This document shows, piece by piece, positions 1-6,439 of a stretch of DNA of 50,245 bases. Origin of the DNA: Bacteroidota bacterium. Lineage in GTDB: Bacteria; Bacteroidota; Bacteroidia; Chitinophagales; Chitinophagaceae. The first letter of the stretch is position 1. Each line of letters begins with the position of its first letter. The stretch spans positions 1-50,245 of the forward strand of contig JAFDYD010000040.1 of NCBI GenBank assembly GCA_018267615.1, given 5' to 3'. Below the pieces are notes generated by a model that was not told the DNA's origin, ran no database searches, and was given only the letters and a program-made list of their open reading frames with translations. The position numbers were made by a program, and so were the translations under genes.

Positions 1-34
1 CAGTAGGCACATAGGTTCACATAGGAATTTCAAC
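1..34. repeat. fragment of the CACATAG repeat family
   Basis: The window opens inside a copy of a dispersed repeat. The block cagtaggcacatag is identical to 32241-32254 inside the complete element at 32137-32290, and the following cacatag matches it as well. The left part lies outside the window. Confidence 0.7.
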
Positions 35-69
35 AAAGTCATTGTCAAAAATTTGGCATTTCAACAACA

Positions 70-132
70 CTTCGTGCCTTAGTGTATTCGTGGTTCAATT
101 TTTTTGAACCACGAATACACTAAGGCACGAAG
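70..132. repeat. perfect 29-base inverted repeat
   Basis: Arms 70-98 and 104-132 are exact reverse complements around a five-T loop (99-103). The left arm begins cttcgtgccttagtgtattc. No gene overlaps it. It could fold into a strong RNA or DNA hairpin and could act as a terminator for transcription from either side, but no function is shown. Confidence 0.85.
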
Positions 133-152
133 CTTTTCAGTATCATCAGAAA

Positions 153-208
153 GGTGGTGATTTTTTTACCACATAGGCATAGAGGTGCACATAGAGACTT
201 CAAACTGA
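153..208. repeat. degenerate copy of the CACATAG repeat family
   Basis: The stretch ggtggtga-T7-accacatag, then gcacatagaga-cttcaaactga, follows the order of the right half of the complete element at 32137-32290 (accacatag, gcacatag, tttcaaactga). It has drifted and its terminal inverted repeat is only partly recognisable (caaactgatcaaccacta). Confidence 0.7.
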
Positions 209-250
209 TCAACCACTAATATTGGATTTATTTTTGGGAATCTCCAATTG

Positions 251-763
251 CTACACGCGTGCTGATTCTTTTTCACTTTTTTCCTTCAACATAAAATGCC
301 TTCTCTTAATAATCTCGTTATTTTTTTCACTGGGGTGTTCATTTTTTTTAGCAGGCCAAATTACCAGCGCAGCGCAAATTAAGATGAGGTTTTTCATGAT
401 ATACTGTCCCACCAATGTAAAACCATACGGAGGATATTTGAATGAGTCACCAGGGAAAAAGAGCAATGGCGTAAATGTGCAGATCATATGAATGAACATG
501 AGCACAAGCGCAGTTTTTACTGCCTTACCTGCAATCAATAAAATGCCGACCAGGCATTCCCAAATAGCGAGCAAAACAATATTAGCGGGGTTGGGTATTA
601 AATTAAATGTGAGTTTGTTGATGGTATTGATGGCAAGGCTTTCAGCGGGACTGTATCCGTGAAAGAATTTCAGGCCTCCAAACCAAATATAAATGACCCC
701 GATGCTGATGCGTAGGAGTAATAAGGCTCTTTTATCGACAGTTACTGTTGGTTGTTGGTACAT
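251..763 (-). CDS. DoxX-like integral membrane protein
   Basis: A 170-residue protein with about four hydrophobic helices. Near the N-terminus is RISIGVIYIWFGGLKFF, and after the third helix comes TLVGQYIMKNLILICAALVIW, both patterns typical of DoxX/YkgB-type inner-membrane proteins of Bacteroidota. The C-terminal tail (from about residue 137) is charged and cytoplasmic by inference. The ATG start at 763 is followed by a short polar N-terminus before the first helix. It lies downstream of the sigma-factor cluster on the same strand, but the intervening 258 bases hold a long inverted repeat and I see no copy of the cluster promoter motif upstream of it, so co-regulation is uncertain. The biochemical role of the family in such contexts is not well defined; quinone or redox-linked roles have been proposed for DoxX proteins. 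Confidence 0.75.
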   Translation of the reverse strand: MYQQPTVTVDKRALLLLRISIGVIYIWFGGLKFFHGYSPAESLAINTINKLTFNLIPNPANIVLLAIWECLVGILLIAGKAVKTALVLMFIHMICTFTPLLFFPGDSFKYPPYGFTLVGQYIMKNLILICAALVIWPAKKNEHPSEKNNEIIKRRHFMLKEKSEKESARV

Positions 764-883
764 AACAGATATATGAGTTGAGAAAGGGCTAAATTATGTA
801 CCCTGTAATTTTAGTAGACTGATCTATATCACCCATTCATTTGATATTTCTCAACTTAAAGTTCTAGACAAGCGTCGGGTTTG

Positions 884-981
884 ACTTGAGCATTGATTGT
901 TGAATATTGATTATTGAATATTCCTTTTAGATTATCAGAAAGAAATATTCAATAATCAATATTCAACAATCAATGTTCAAG
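884..981. repeat. long hairpin with 7-base internal period
   Basis: Left arm 885-922 and right arm 944-981 are reverse complements over 38 bases with one mismatch, around a 21-base loop. Each arm is built from heptads (ttgattg, ttgaata, ttgatta, ttgaata). It separates the DoxX gene from the YCII gene upstream on the minus strand and may terminate transcription between them. Confidence 0.85.
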
Positions 982-1021
982 TGTGAAGGGCTATTCGCTC
1001 CCGGTACTGTTACTTGGCTCT

Positions 1022-1402
1022 TTATTTCGTTGGATACCTGAACTGTGTAGTCTGCTCCAGCATCTTAAGTGGGCGCACTTCAATTGTTGCTCCTTTGATG
1101 AAAGCAAATTCAGGATTTCGTTTTGCAATGGCTACGGCTTCATCCAAATCGTTTGCAAGGATGTGGTAGTAACCCACCTGGACTTCTTTTGTTTTGTCAA
1201 AAGGAGTTTCGGTAAATGATTTTTCATTGTATGAAAGGATCACGCCTTCCCGAATAATCGGCTGTGCACTTTTTAACTTTCCGTTTTTCATCAGGTCTTC
1301 GATATAAACCTGGCAAGCTTTGAGAAATTGTTGTTGCTCTTCGGGTGAAAGGGCTGCTTTGCCGTCACCCTGATTTTTGATTAATAACATAAACTCTTTC
1401 AT
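1022..1402 (-). CDS. YCII/DGPF-family protein (copy 1)
   Basis: A 126-residue cytoplasmic protein beginning MKEFMLLIKNQGDGKAALSP, a typical YCII-related (DGPF) start. The family motif DGPF-x-ETKE appears here as ETPFDKTKE, followed by the core GYYHILANDLDEAVAIAK. I chose the ATG at 1402; a longer reading to 1534 would overlap the AHSA1 gene and add residues that do not fit the family. The protein is a paralogue of the YCII protein at 2148-2507. DGPF proteins are the usual genomic partners of ECF42 sigma factors, and such a factor is encoded at 2563-3849. A matching promoter candidate lies 47 bases upstream of this start. The enzymatic role of YCII proteins of this type is unknown. Confidence 0.85.
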   Translation of the reverse strand: MKEFMLLIKNQGDGKAALSPEEQQQFLKACQVYIEDLMKNGKLKSAQPIIREGVILSYNEKSFTETPFDKTKEVQVGYYHILANDLDEAVAIAKRNPEFAFIKGATIEVRPLKMLEQTTQFRYPTK

Positions 1403-1448
1403 TTTCTTAATTTTTAATTTTATTTTTTTGATTGTTTGATTTCTTGTA

Positions 1449-1477
1449 TGACAAATGCTTTTTGAAAAAAGAGACAC
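1449..1477 (-). promoter_or_regulatory. candidate ECF42 promoter for YCII copy 1
   Basis: Read on the minus strand: GTGTCT (1472-1477), TTTTT, then 18 bases after the first block, TTTGTCA with TGTCA at 1449-1453. The same two blocks with the same 18-base spacing occur upstream of the AHSA1 gene and of YCII copy 2. It lies in the short gap just after the AHSA1 stop codon. Confidence 0.65.
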
Positions 1478-1479
1478 GT

Positions 1480-2001
1480 TTACTGGTTGCAGCCAAAATA
1501 TTTTTGCATCGGCTCCCAGTATTGCAGACCCCAATGTGTATTGATGATATTGCCCAACGCATCCCTTTCTCCAGTCATTTCAATAAAAACTTCGTAGTCC
1601 GGGACATTGATATGCGCCATTTGGATTTCGGAACCGAAAGCAGTTGTTCTGAATTTGAGCACCAGTGTTGAAGGAAGATCTGTCACTAAATCTTTGTTAG
1701 TGGCTAATGTAAATGGCAGATTTTTCCAGGTTTGTACGATCAGCTTGTTGGGCACCATTTCTAAAATAGTTGCCTTGAGATTGTAAACCTGGTTTCCTTT
1801 TTCATCCTGGAAACCCCAGCAACGAAGTTCATCACCAAGCTGGGCATTTGCTACATTGCCGACGCGGGGACGATAGTACGTTGTTTTATCTGCGCCTTCG
1901 CCAGAGGTTGTCATTTTACCATGCTCGGTTGAGTTAAGATAGGCATTGTAAAGTTTCTCTGCAGAAACTCCGGGGAACTGAATTGTTTGAATGAGATTCA
2001 T
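1480..2001 (-). CDS. AHSA1/SRPBCC (START-like) domain protein
   Basis: A 173-residue soluble protein. The start, IQTIQFPGVSAEKLYNAYLNSTEHGKMTTS, is the first strand and helix of AHSA1-type SRPBCC proteins, which form a helix-grip fold with a hydrophobic pocket. A central GDELRCWGFQDEKGNQVYNLKATILEMVPNKLIVQTWK and the C-terminal THWGLQYWEPMQKYF fit the fold as well. No catalytic residue can be assigned and the ligand is unknown. AHSA1-like proteins commonly travel with ECF/DGPF clusters. A hairpin terminator at 2094-2130 separates it from the upstream YCII gene and it carries its own promoter candidate at 2046-2074, so it seems to be an independent transcription unit of the same regulon. Confidence 0.85.
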   Translation of the reverse strand: MNLIQTIQFPGVSAEKLYNAYLNSTEHGKMTTSGEGADKTTYYRPRVGNVANAQLGDELRCWGFQDEKGNQVYNLKATILEMVPNKLIVQTWKNLPFTLATNKDLVTDLPSTLVLKFRTTAFGSEIQMAHINVPDYEVFIEMTGERDALGNIINTHWGLQYWEPMQKYFGCNQ

Positions 2002-2045
2002 TGTTAATGATTTTAATTTGTTATCAATTTTGTTTTGTATGATGA

Positions 2046-2074
2046 TGACAAACGCTTTTTTTAAAAAAGGACAT
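2046..2074 (-). promoter_or_regulatory. candidate ECF42 promoter for the AHSA1 gene
   Basis: Minus-strand reading: ATGTCC (2069-2074), a T run, 18 bases after the block TGTCA (2046-2050), preceded by CGTT. It lies 45 bases upstream of the AHSA1 start and matches the copies at 1449-1477 and 2529-2557 in both blocks and spacing. Confidence 0.7.
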
Positions 2075-2093
2075 GGCGCTTGATTTTTTTTAA

Positions 2094-2130
2094 AATAAAA
2101 AAGGGCCGCAATTTTTTGCTGCCCTTTTGA
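2094..2130 (-). terminator. rho-independent terminator after YCII copy 2
   Basis: On the minus strand the sequence AAAAGGGCAGC, a short A-rich loop, TGCGGCCCTT and a T-rich run form a stem with one mismatch followed by Ts. It begins about 20 bases after the stop codon of the YCII gene at 2148 and precedes the next promoter candidate. Confidence 0.75.
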
Positions 2131-2147
2131 TATGGAGTTTTCGGCGA

Positions 2148-2507
2148 TCAGTTTATGCCATCTTCTTTTTTGATTTCCCGCAATTCAATTCTTGTGGTCG
2201 GGTCATCCTCCAAAATGGGATGTGATTTTGCGATCTCTGTTGCCTCTTCATAATCATTCGCTCTGAAAAGAAAATAACCTGCAATCACTTCTTTTGATTC
2301 GATAAAAGGTCCATCTTTAAAAGCGCTTCCTTTACCCTGTATAATGGAACCTTTCATGGTCAATGGTTGGGCGCTTATCAGTCTGCCTGTATCTTTGAGA
2401 TTCCCGATGTAGTTGATTACTCTTTGCAGATGCGCTTTGTGAACTTCAGGCGACATGGTTTCGGCGCAATCGCCTTCGCTGCGTATGAGCAAAAGATATT
2501 CTTTCAT
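2148..2507 (-). CDS. YCII/DGPF-family protein (copy 2)
   Basis: A 119-residue protein beginning MKEYLLLIRSEGDCAETMSP. The family signature is intact here as DGPFIESKEVIAGYFLFRANDYEEATEIAKSHP. The ATG at 2507 gives the standard family N-terminus; a further ATG at 2579 would add residues and overlap the sigma-factor gene. It follows the sigma-factor stop by 55 bases, which hold a promoter candidate, so it can be transcribed both from upstream and from its own start. The pairing of an ECF42 sigma factor with DGPF proteins is a known genomic association; what DGPF proteins do is not established. Confidence 0.88.
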   Translation of the reverse strand: MKEYLLLIRSEGDCAETMSPEVHKAHLQRVINYIGNLKDTGRLISAQPLTMKGSIIQGKGSAFKDGPFIESKEVIAGYFLFRANDYEEATEIAKSHPILEDDPTTRIELREIKKEDGIN

Positions 2508-2528
2508 TTTTTTATTATTTATGTCGAT

Positions 2529-2557
2529 TGACAAATGAAATCCTGGAAAAAGGACAT
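2529..2557 (-). promoter_or_regulatory. candidate ECF42 promoter for YCII copy 2
   Basis: Minus-strand ATGTCC (2552-2557), T run, 18-base spacing, TTTGTCA with TGTCA at 2529-2533. It begins only six bases after the sigma-factor stop codon and ends 22 bases before the YCII start, so the leader would be very short. Third member of the motif set. Confidence 0.65.
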
Positions 2558-2562
2558 GGCTC

Positions 2563-3849
2563 TCAAAATATTTTTTCACCGCAAAATTTCAACTTCTTTC
2601 CCAACAATTCTTTTTGTGATTGAAGCGGTGCCAACTCAATTGCCTTTTCCAAAGAGATGATTGCATTTTTATAATCTGCCATATCCATATAAAACTCCGC
2701 TTCGGTTGAATAAAATGAATGATAGGATTTGAAAGCAGGATTGGACTTGATTTTTTCCAATTCTGCCAAAGCTTGTGTCGCCCCTTCCACTTTTGAAACT
2801 GCAATCGCTCTGTTGAGTAAAATGATGGGGGAATTATCCAGTAAGATCAAACTGTCATAAAGCGATAGAATATTCTTCCAATCCGTTTCTTCATAAGACG
2901 CCACAATACTGTACTGTGCTGAAATGGCTGCAAGAATATGATAGATGCTGATGCTGTTGTTTTGCGAAGCTTCTGACAAATGTCCGATGCCAGTGTCAAG
3001 CATTTGCCTGTCCCACAGTGAACGTTCCTGTTCTTCCATGGTGAGAATGTTGCCATCATAGTCCTGTCGTGCTTTAAAACGCGAGGCGTTGATGAACATC
3101 AAAGCAATAAGTGCATGCACAGTTTCTTTTCGCTGAATACTATTATCTGCAATGATGATTTGTGCAAGACGAATCGCTTCCTCACAAAGTTCGTAACGGA
3201 TGAGGTCATTGCCTTTTGATGCGCTGTATCCTTCGTTGAATAAAAGATATATGGTTTCTAAAACGGTATTGAGACGTTTCTCCAATTCATTGCCGCGTGG
3301 AATTTCAAAAGATACATTTGCATCACGAATATTTTGTCGAGCTCTCACCAATCGCTTGTTGATATTTTCTTCAGTGGTCAGAAATGCTTTTGCAATTTCG
3401 GGAATGCTGAAACCGCAAAGTGTTTTCAATGCAAGTGCAATTTGTGAATCGGGAGAAATTGCGGGATGACAACATGTGAAGATCATTCGCAACTGGTCAT
3501 CCTGAATTTCCTGGTCGGAAAACAAATGATTCAGTGCCGGATCAAGCGTGAGTTCGGATTTGAGAAAATGTGATACTTCCGATTCATATTTTCTTTGATA
3601 GCCTTCACGGTTAATAATATTCAATGCTTTGTTCTTAGCTACGCGAAACAGCCACGCTGAAGGATTTTCGGGAACGCCCTTATATTGCCAGTGTTCCATA
3701 GCTTCTATCAAAGAATCCTGCACCACGTCTTCTGCCAGGTCAATATTTTGTGGACCGAAAATTTTTGTGAGAACTGAAACCAATTTACCCGCCTCATGGC
3801 GAAAGAGATGGTCAACAAGTTGCGGTATATTGTCGCTGGATGTGATCAA
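2563..3849 (-). CDS. ECF42-type RNA polymerase sigma factor with TPR-like C-terminal extension
   Basis: A 428-residue protein, more than twice the size of a simple ECF factor. Region sigma-2 (about residues 10-80) contains DLAEDVVQDSLIEAMEHW and PSAWLFRVAKNKALN. Region sigma-4 (about 130-180) contains LALKTLCGFSIPEIAKAFLT and INKRLVRARQNIRD. Next comes the block ETIYLLFNEGYSASKGNDLIRYELCEEAIRLA, and the C-terminal half is helical and TPR-like (for example YHSFYSTEAEFYMDMADYKNAIISLEKAIELAP). This layout and the DGPF neighbours match the ECF42 group, which lacks a classical anti-sigma partner; none is seen here. The only usable start is TTG at 3849, with a stop codon four codons upstream and no suitable ATG, which may hold expression low. 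No copy of the proposed target promoter lies upstream of the gene itself. Confidence 0.9.
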   Translation of the reverse strand: MITSSDNIPQLVDHLFRHEAGKLVSVLTKIFGPQNIDLAEDVVQDSLIEAMEHWQYKGVPENPSAWLFRVAKNKALNIINREGYQRKYESEVSHFLKSELTLDPALNHLFSDQEIQDDQLRMIFTCCHPAISPDSQIALALKTLCGFSIPEIAKAFLTTEENINKRLVRARQNIRDANVSFEIPRGNELEKRLNTVLETIYLLFNEGYSASKGNDLIRYELCEEAIRLAQIIIADNSIQRKETVHALIALMFINASRFKARQDYDGNILTMEEQERSLWDRQMLDTGIGHLSEASQNNSISIYHILAAISAQYSIVASYEETDWKNILSLYDSLILLDNSPIILLNRAIAVSKVEGATQALAELEKIKSNPAFKSYHSFYSTEAEFYMDMADYKNAIISLEKAIELAPLQSQKELLGKKLKFCGEKIF

Positions 3850-4001
3850 TTTTTTATTCTAAATTATAAAATAGTTCGGGTTGTCCGAATGATTTCTATA
3901 TTATGAAGTGCCTCACGGAAAGCAAAGGGTGGGCACTCCCGCGCTGTTTCTTCACTTTCCAAATCAGTCAGCGAAAGAAAAATATTTGTGTTTTCAAATT
4001 T

Positions 4002-4019
4002 AATCGTAATATTGCGATT
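4002..4019. promoter_or_regulatory. candidate ArsR operator upstream of arsR
   Basis: The imperfect palindrome aatcgtaatattgcgatt lies 13 bases before the arsR start. A near copy lies before arsM at 4384-4401 (aatcgtcatattacgata). The shared core is ATCGt-ATATT-CGAT, typical in size and symmetry of ArsR operators. Autoregulation is inferred. Confidence 0.7.
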
Positions 4020-4032
4020 ATAAATATTCACG

Positions 4033-4365
4033 ATGGGGGCAACAAAATCCGATGAGTTTTCAGTAAAAGACAACAGGGTGTCAAAATATGCCAAGGCATT
4101 GTCGCATCCGGCAAGAGTGGCGATACTAAAATTGCTGATTCAAAAACAGGCATGCATCTGCGGAGATATTGTTGACGAACTACCGTTATCTCAAAGTACC
4201 GTATCCCAACATCTGAAAGAGCTGAAAGAAGCAGGACTGATAAAAGGTGATATCGAAGGAGTTAAGGTTTGCTACTGCATTGATGAAAAAGAATGGAACA
4301 CTGCAAAAAGTTTGCTCAGTGAATTATTCGTAAGCTATCATGCGTCTGCAACGAAATGTTGCTGA
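4033..4365 (+). CDS. arsR: ArsR-family arsenical repressor
   Basis: A 110-residue winged-helix repressor. The domain runs from about residue 15 to 95: VSKYAKALSHPARVAILKLLIQ, then QACICGDIVDELPLSQSTVSQHLKELKEAGLIKGDIEG. Two cysteines in ACICGD sit where As(III)-binding cysteines occur in many ArsR proteins, and the C-terminus ends KCC, which could supply further thiols. It opens the operon arsR-arsM-arsC-aquaporin on the plus strand. ArsR proteins leave DNA when As(III) or Sb(III) binds; matching operator candidates before arsR and before arsM suggest that it controls both. It is divergent from the sigma-factor gene, 183 bases away. Confidence 0.88.
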   Translation: MGATKSDEFSVKDNRVSKYAKALSHPARVAILKLLIQKQACICGDIVDELPLSQSTVSQHLKELKEAGLIKGDIEGVKVCYCIDEKEWNTAKSLLSELFVSYHASATKCC

Positions 4366-4383
4366 TATTTTTTTGCCAATAAT

Positions 4384-4401
4384 AATCGTCATATTACGAT
4401 A
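4384..4401. promoter_or_regulatory. candidate ArsR operator upstream of arsM
   Basis: The sequence aatcgtcatattacgata, 30 bases before the arsM start, repeats the dyad found before arsR at 4002-4019. A second operator inside the arsR-arsM gap suggests a second regulated promoter. Confidence 0.65.
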
Positions 4402-4430
4402 ATATTACAAAACAACAAAATTCAAACGAT

Positions 4431-5267
4431 ATGCAAACAGATGAACAAGTAAAAGAAATGGTAAAGCAGAAGTACAGTGAAATTGCTTTGCAGGACAAAG
4501 ACACCAACCAGTCCTCATGTTGTGGTTCTGGTTGCTGTTCGACTGAAGTGTACAATATAATGAGTGATGATTACACCGAACTAAAAGGCTACAACCCCGA
4601 TGCAGATTTAGGTTTGGGTTGCGGCTTGCCTACACAATTTGCAAAAATAAAAAAAGGTGATGTCGTGATTGACTTAGGCAGCGGTGCCGGAAATGATTGT
4701 TTTATTGCCAGGGCGGAAACAGGTGCAGAAGGAAAAGTAATTGGAATCGATTTCACACCTGCAATGATCAATAAGGCGCGATTGAATGCAGAGAAGTTAG
4801 GTTTTAATAATGTTGAGTTCAGGCAAGGTGATATCGAAAAAATACCCGTAACATCAAATGTTGCCGACGTAATCGTTAGCAACTGCGTACTAAATCTTGT
4901 TCCAAACAAAGACAATGTTTTCAAAGAAATTTTCCGGGTGCTGAAACCGGGAGGACATTTTAGTATTTCAGATGTGGTTGTGGTAGGCAATCTTCCCAAT
5001 GCCTTGCGTAAGGATGCAGAAATGTACGCCGGTTGTGTTTCCGGCGCGATACAAAAAGAAGTGTATCTCGAATTGATAAAGGAAAATGGATTTACAAATG
5101 TGCAGTTGCAAAAAGAAAAAGCGATCAATATTCCAGATGATATTCTGAAAAATTATTTGAACGAAACCGAATTAACCAATTTTAAAACCGGCAACACCGG
5201 CATATTTAGCATTACCGTATATTCCGAGAAACCGAAAGAGTGCTGCGGTACGGATTGTTGCAAATAA
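4431..5267 (+). CDS. arsM: arsenite S-adenosylmethionine methyltransferase ArsM
   Basis: A 278-residue class I methyltransferase that would methylate As(III) using S-adenosylmethionine. The SAM-binding motif DLGSGAGNDCF is at 81-91. The three cysteines expected for As(III) binding are visible: C64 in GLGCGLP, C152 in VSNCVLNLVP and C202 in YAGCVSGA. Two extra cysteine clusters stand out: SSCCGSGCCS at about 28-37 and ECCGTDCCK at the C-terminus (270-278), which could bind or pass on As(III). It lies between arsR and arsC, separated from arsC by only 7 bases, so it belongs to the arsenic operon. Products would be methylated arsenicals, some of them volatile. Confidence 0.93.
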   Translation: MQTDEQVKEMVKQKYSEIALQDKDTNQSSCCGSGCCSTEVYNIMSDDYTELKGYNPDADLGLGCGLPTQFAKIKKGDVVIDLGSGAGNDCFIARAETGAEGKVIGIDFTPAMINKARLNAEKLGFNNVEFRQGDIEKIPVTSNVADVIVSNCVLNLVPNKDNVFKEIFRVLKPGGHFSISDVVVVGNLPNALRKDAEMYAGCVSGAIQKEVYLELIKENGFTNVQLQKEKAINIPDDILKNYLNETELTNFKTGNTGIFSITVYSEKPKECCGTDCCK

Positions 5268-5274
5268 AATTACC

Positions 5275-5688
5275 ATGAAGAAGATTTTAGTATTATGTAC
5301 GGGCAATAGTTGCCGCAGCCAGATTGCAGAAGGTTATCTAAGATATTTTGCCGGAAACAAAGCGGAGATTTATAGCGCAGGTGTAGAGACACATGGAGTG
5401 AATCCGCGTGCCATTGCAACGATGAAAGAAGATGGTATAGATATTTCAGGTCACACTTCAAATAATATTAACGAATACCGGGATATAGATTTTGATTTTG
5501 TGATCACGGTTTGCGACAACGCAAAAGAACGTTGTCCCTTCTTTCCATCAAATGCCAAAAAATTTCATTACAACTTTCCTGATCCTGCAAAAGCGCAAGG
5601 CACAGAAGAAGAAATTCAAAAACAATTCAGGGCTGTAAGAAAAATGATTAAAGAGTATTGCGAAAAATTTGTTGCTGAAAATCTATGA
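5275..5688 (+). CDS. arsC: arsenate reductase, thioredoxin-coupled LMW-phosphatase type
   Basis: A 137-residue cytoplasmic enzyme reducing arsenate to arsenite. The phosphatase loop CTGNSCRS gives the nucleophile C8 and R14. The resolving pair is C80 and C87 in VCDNAKERCPFFP, and the general acid is D103 in FPDPAKA. These match the Staphylococcus aureus ArsC set (C10, C82, C89, D105) with a two-residue offset, which points to the thioredoxin-dependent class. Its stop codon overlaps the start of the aquaporin gene (ATGA at 5685-5688), showing tight coupling: arsenite made here would leave through that channel or be methylated by ArsM. Confidence 0.93.
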   Translation: MKKILVLCTGNSCRSQIAEGYLRYFAGNKAEIYSAGVETHGVNPRAIATMKEDGIDISGHTSNNINEYRDIDFDFVITVCDNAKERCPFFPSNAKKFHYNFPDPAKAQGTEEEIQKQFRAVRKMIKEYCEKFVAENL

Positions 5689-6329
5689 AGAAATACATAG
5701 CCGAGGCGATAGGAACATTTGCGATTGTGTTTTGTGGCACTGGTGCAATAATCATTAACGAGCAGTCGAGAGGAGCAATTACTCATGTAGGAATTGCTAT
5801 TACGTTTGGTTTCGCGGTGATGTCGATGATCTATGCTTTGGGAAATATTTCAGGTGCTCATTTCAATCCTGCCGTAACTATTGCTTTTACTATTGCCAAA
5901 AAGTTTGAACTGAAAAAGCTTTTGCCATACATCACAAGCCAGGTTATCGGTGCAATAGCAGCAAGTTTAATGCTGCGGTTATTGTTTCCCGATAATCAAC
6001 TTTTGGGTTCAACGCTTCCGGCAGGCAGTGAAATGCAGTCTTTTGTTCTTGAGTTTATTCTCACTTTCTTTTTGATGCTTGTAATACTCAATGTAGCTCA
6101 TGGTTCAAAAGAGCAGGGAATGTTTGCAGGATTGGCTATCGGTGCAGTTGTATTATTGGAAGCAATGTTCGCTGGACCCGTATGCGGAGCATCCATGAAC
6201 CCTGCAAGGTCAATAGCGCCTGCGATTGTATCAACTCGCTTAGATCATTTGTGGCTCTATATAGTTGCGCCAATTTCCGGGGCAATTGCCAGTGTGGTTG
6301 TTTGGAAATATATTAGTGCTTTGTCGTAA
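5685..6329 (+). CDS. MIP-family aquaglyceroporin of the ars operon (AqpS-like)
   Basis: A 214-residue integral membrane channel with six hydrophobic segments and the two half-helix motifs NPA at 61-63 (GAHFNPAV) and NPA at 172-174 (GASMNPARS). It overlaps arsC by four bases. In Sinorhizobium meliloti an aquaporin (AqpS) in an ars operon lets As(OH)3 made by ArsC flow out down its gradient; position and coupling suggest the same use here. There is no ArsB or Acr3 pump in this operon, so channel efflux plus methylation would have to be enough. It could also carry glycerol or water; selectivity cannot be read from sequence alone. Confidence 0.88.
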   Translation: MKKYIAEAIGTFAIVFCGTGAIIINEQSRGAITHVGIAITFGFAVMSMIYALGNISGAHFNPAVTIAFTIAKKFELKKLLPYITSQVIGAIAASLMLRLLFPDNQLLGSTLPAGSEMQSFVLEFILTFFLMLVILNVAHGSKEQGMFAGLAIGAVVLLEAMFAGPVCGASMNPARSIAPAIVSTRLDHLWLYIVAPISGAIASVVVWKYISALS

Positions 6330-6359
6330 AATAAATTTATAATTTTTGTTCAAAAGGTG

Positions 6360-6432
6360 TGAGAGTAGGACGAGAGCGGAAGGTTAAGCACTCTCTACTC
6401 TGTTCCCTCGCTCTATTTCTCCGTTCTCAGTA
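6360..6432. repeat. decayed inverted repeat of the GCGGAGAA type between convergent genes
   Basis: The sequence tgagagtagg-acgagagcgg and then ctctctactctgttccctcg and ctctatttctccgttctc form poorly matched arms. The right arm resembles the right arm of the 27325-27444 element (ctctgtttctccgctctt). It fills the space between the aquaporin and the regulator gene that converges on it. Confidence 0.5.
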
Positions 6433-6439
6433 AAGATCA

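Noticed and set aside
222..491. 89-codon plus-strand frame with a hydrophobic stretch
   Set aside because: It lies opposite the C-terminal half of the DoxX-like gene, which has better family support and start.
3864..4094. Short minus-strand frame between the sigma factor and arsR
   Set aside because: It overlaps the arsR start and its operator, and the protein has no recognisable features.
4589..5128. 179-codon open frame on the minus strand opposite arsM
   Set aside because: It lies fully inside the well-supported arsM gene, has no recognisable domain and is explained as the antisense shadow of arsM codons.
6355..6435. Strong bidirectional terminator between the aquaporin and regulator genes
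   Set aside because: The arms pair poorly and no T run follows on either strand; it is better described as a decayed repeat.
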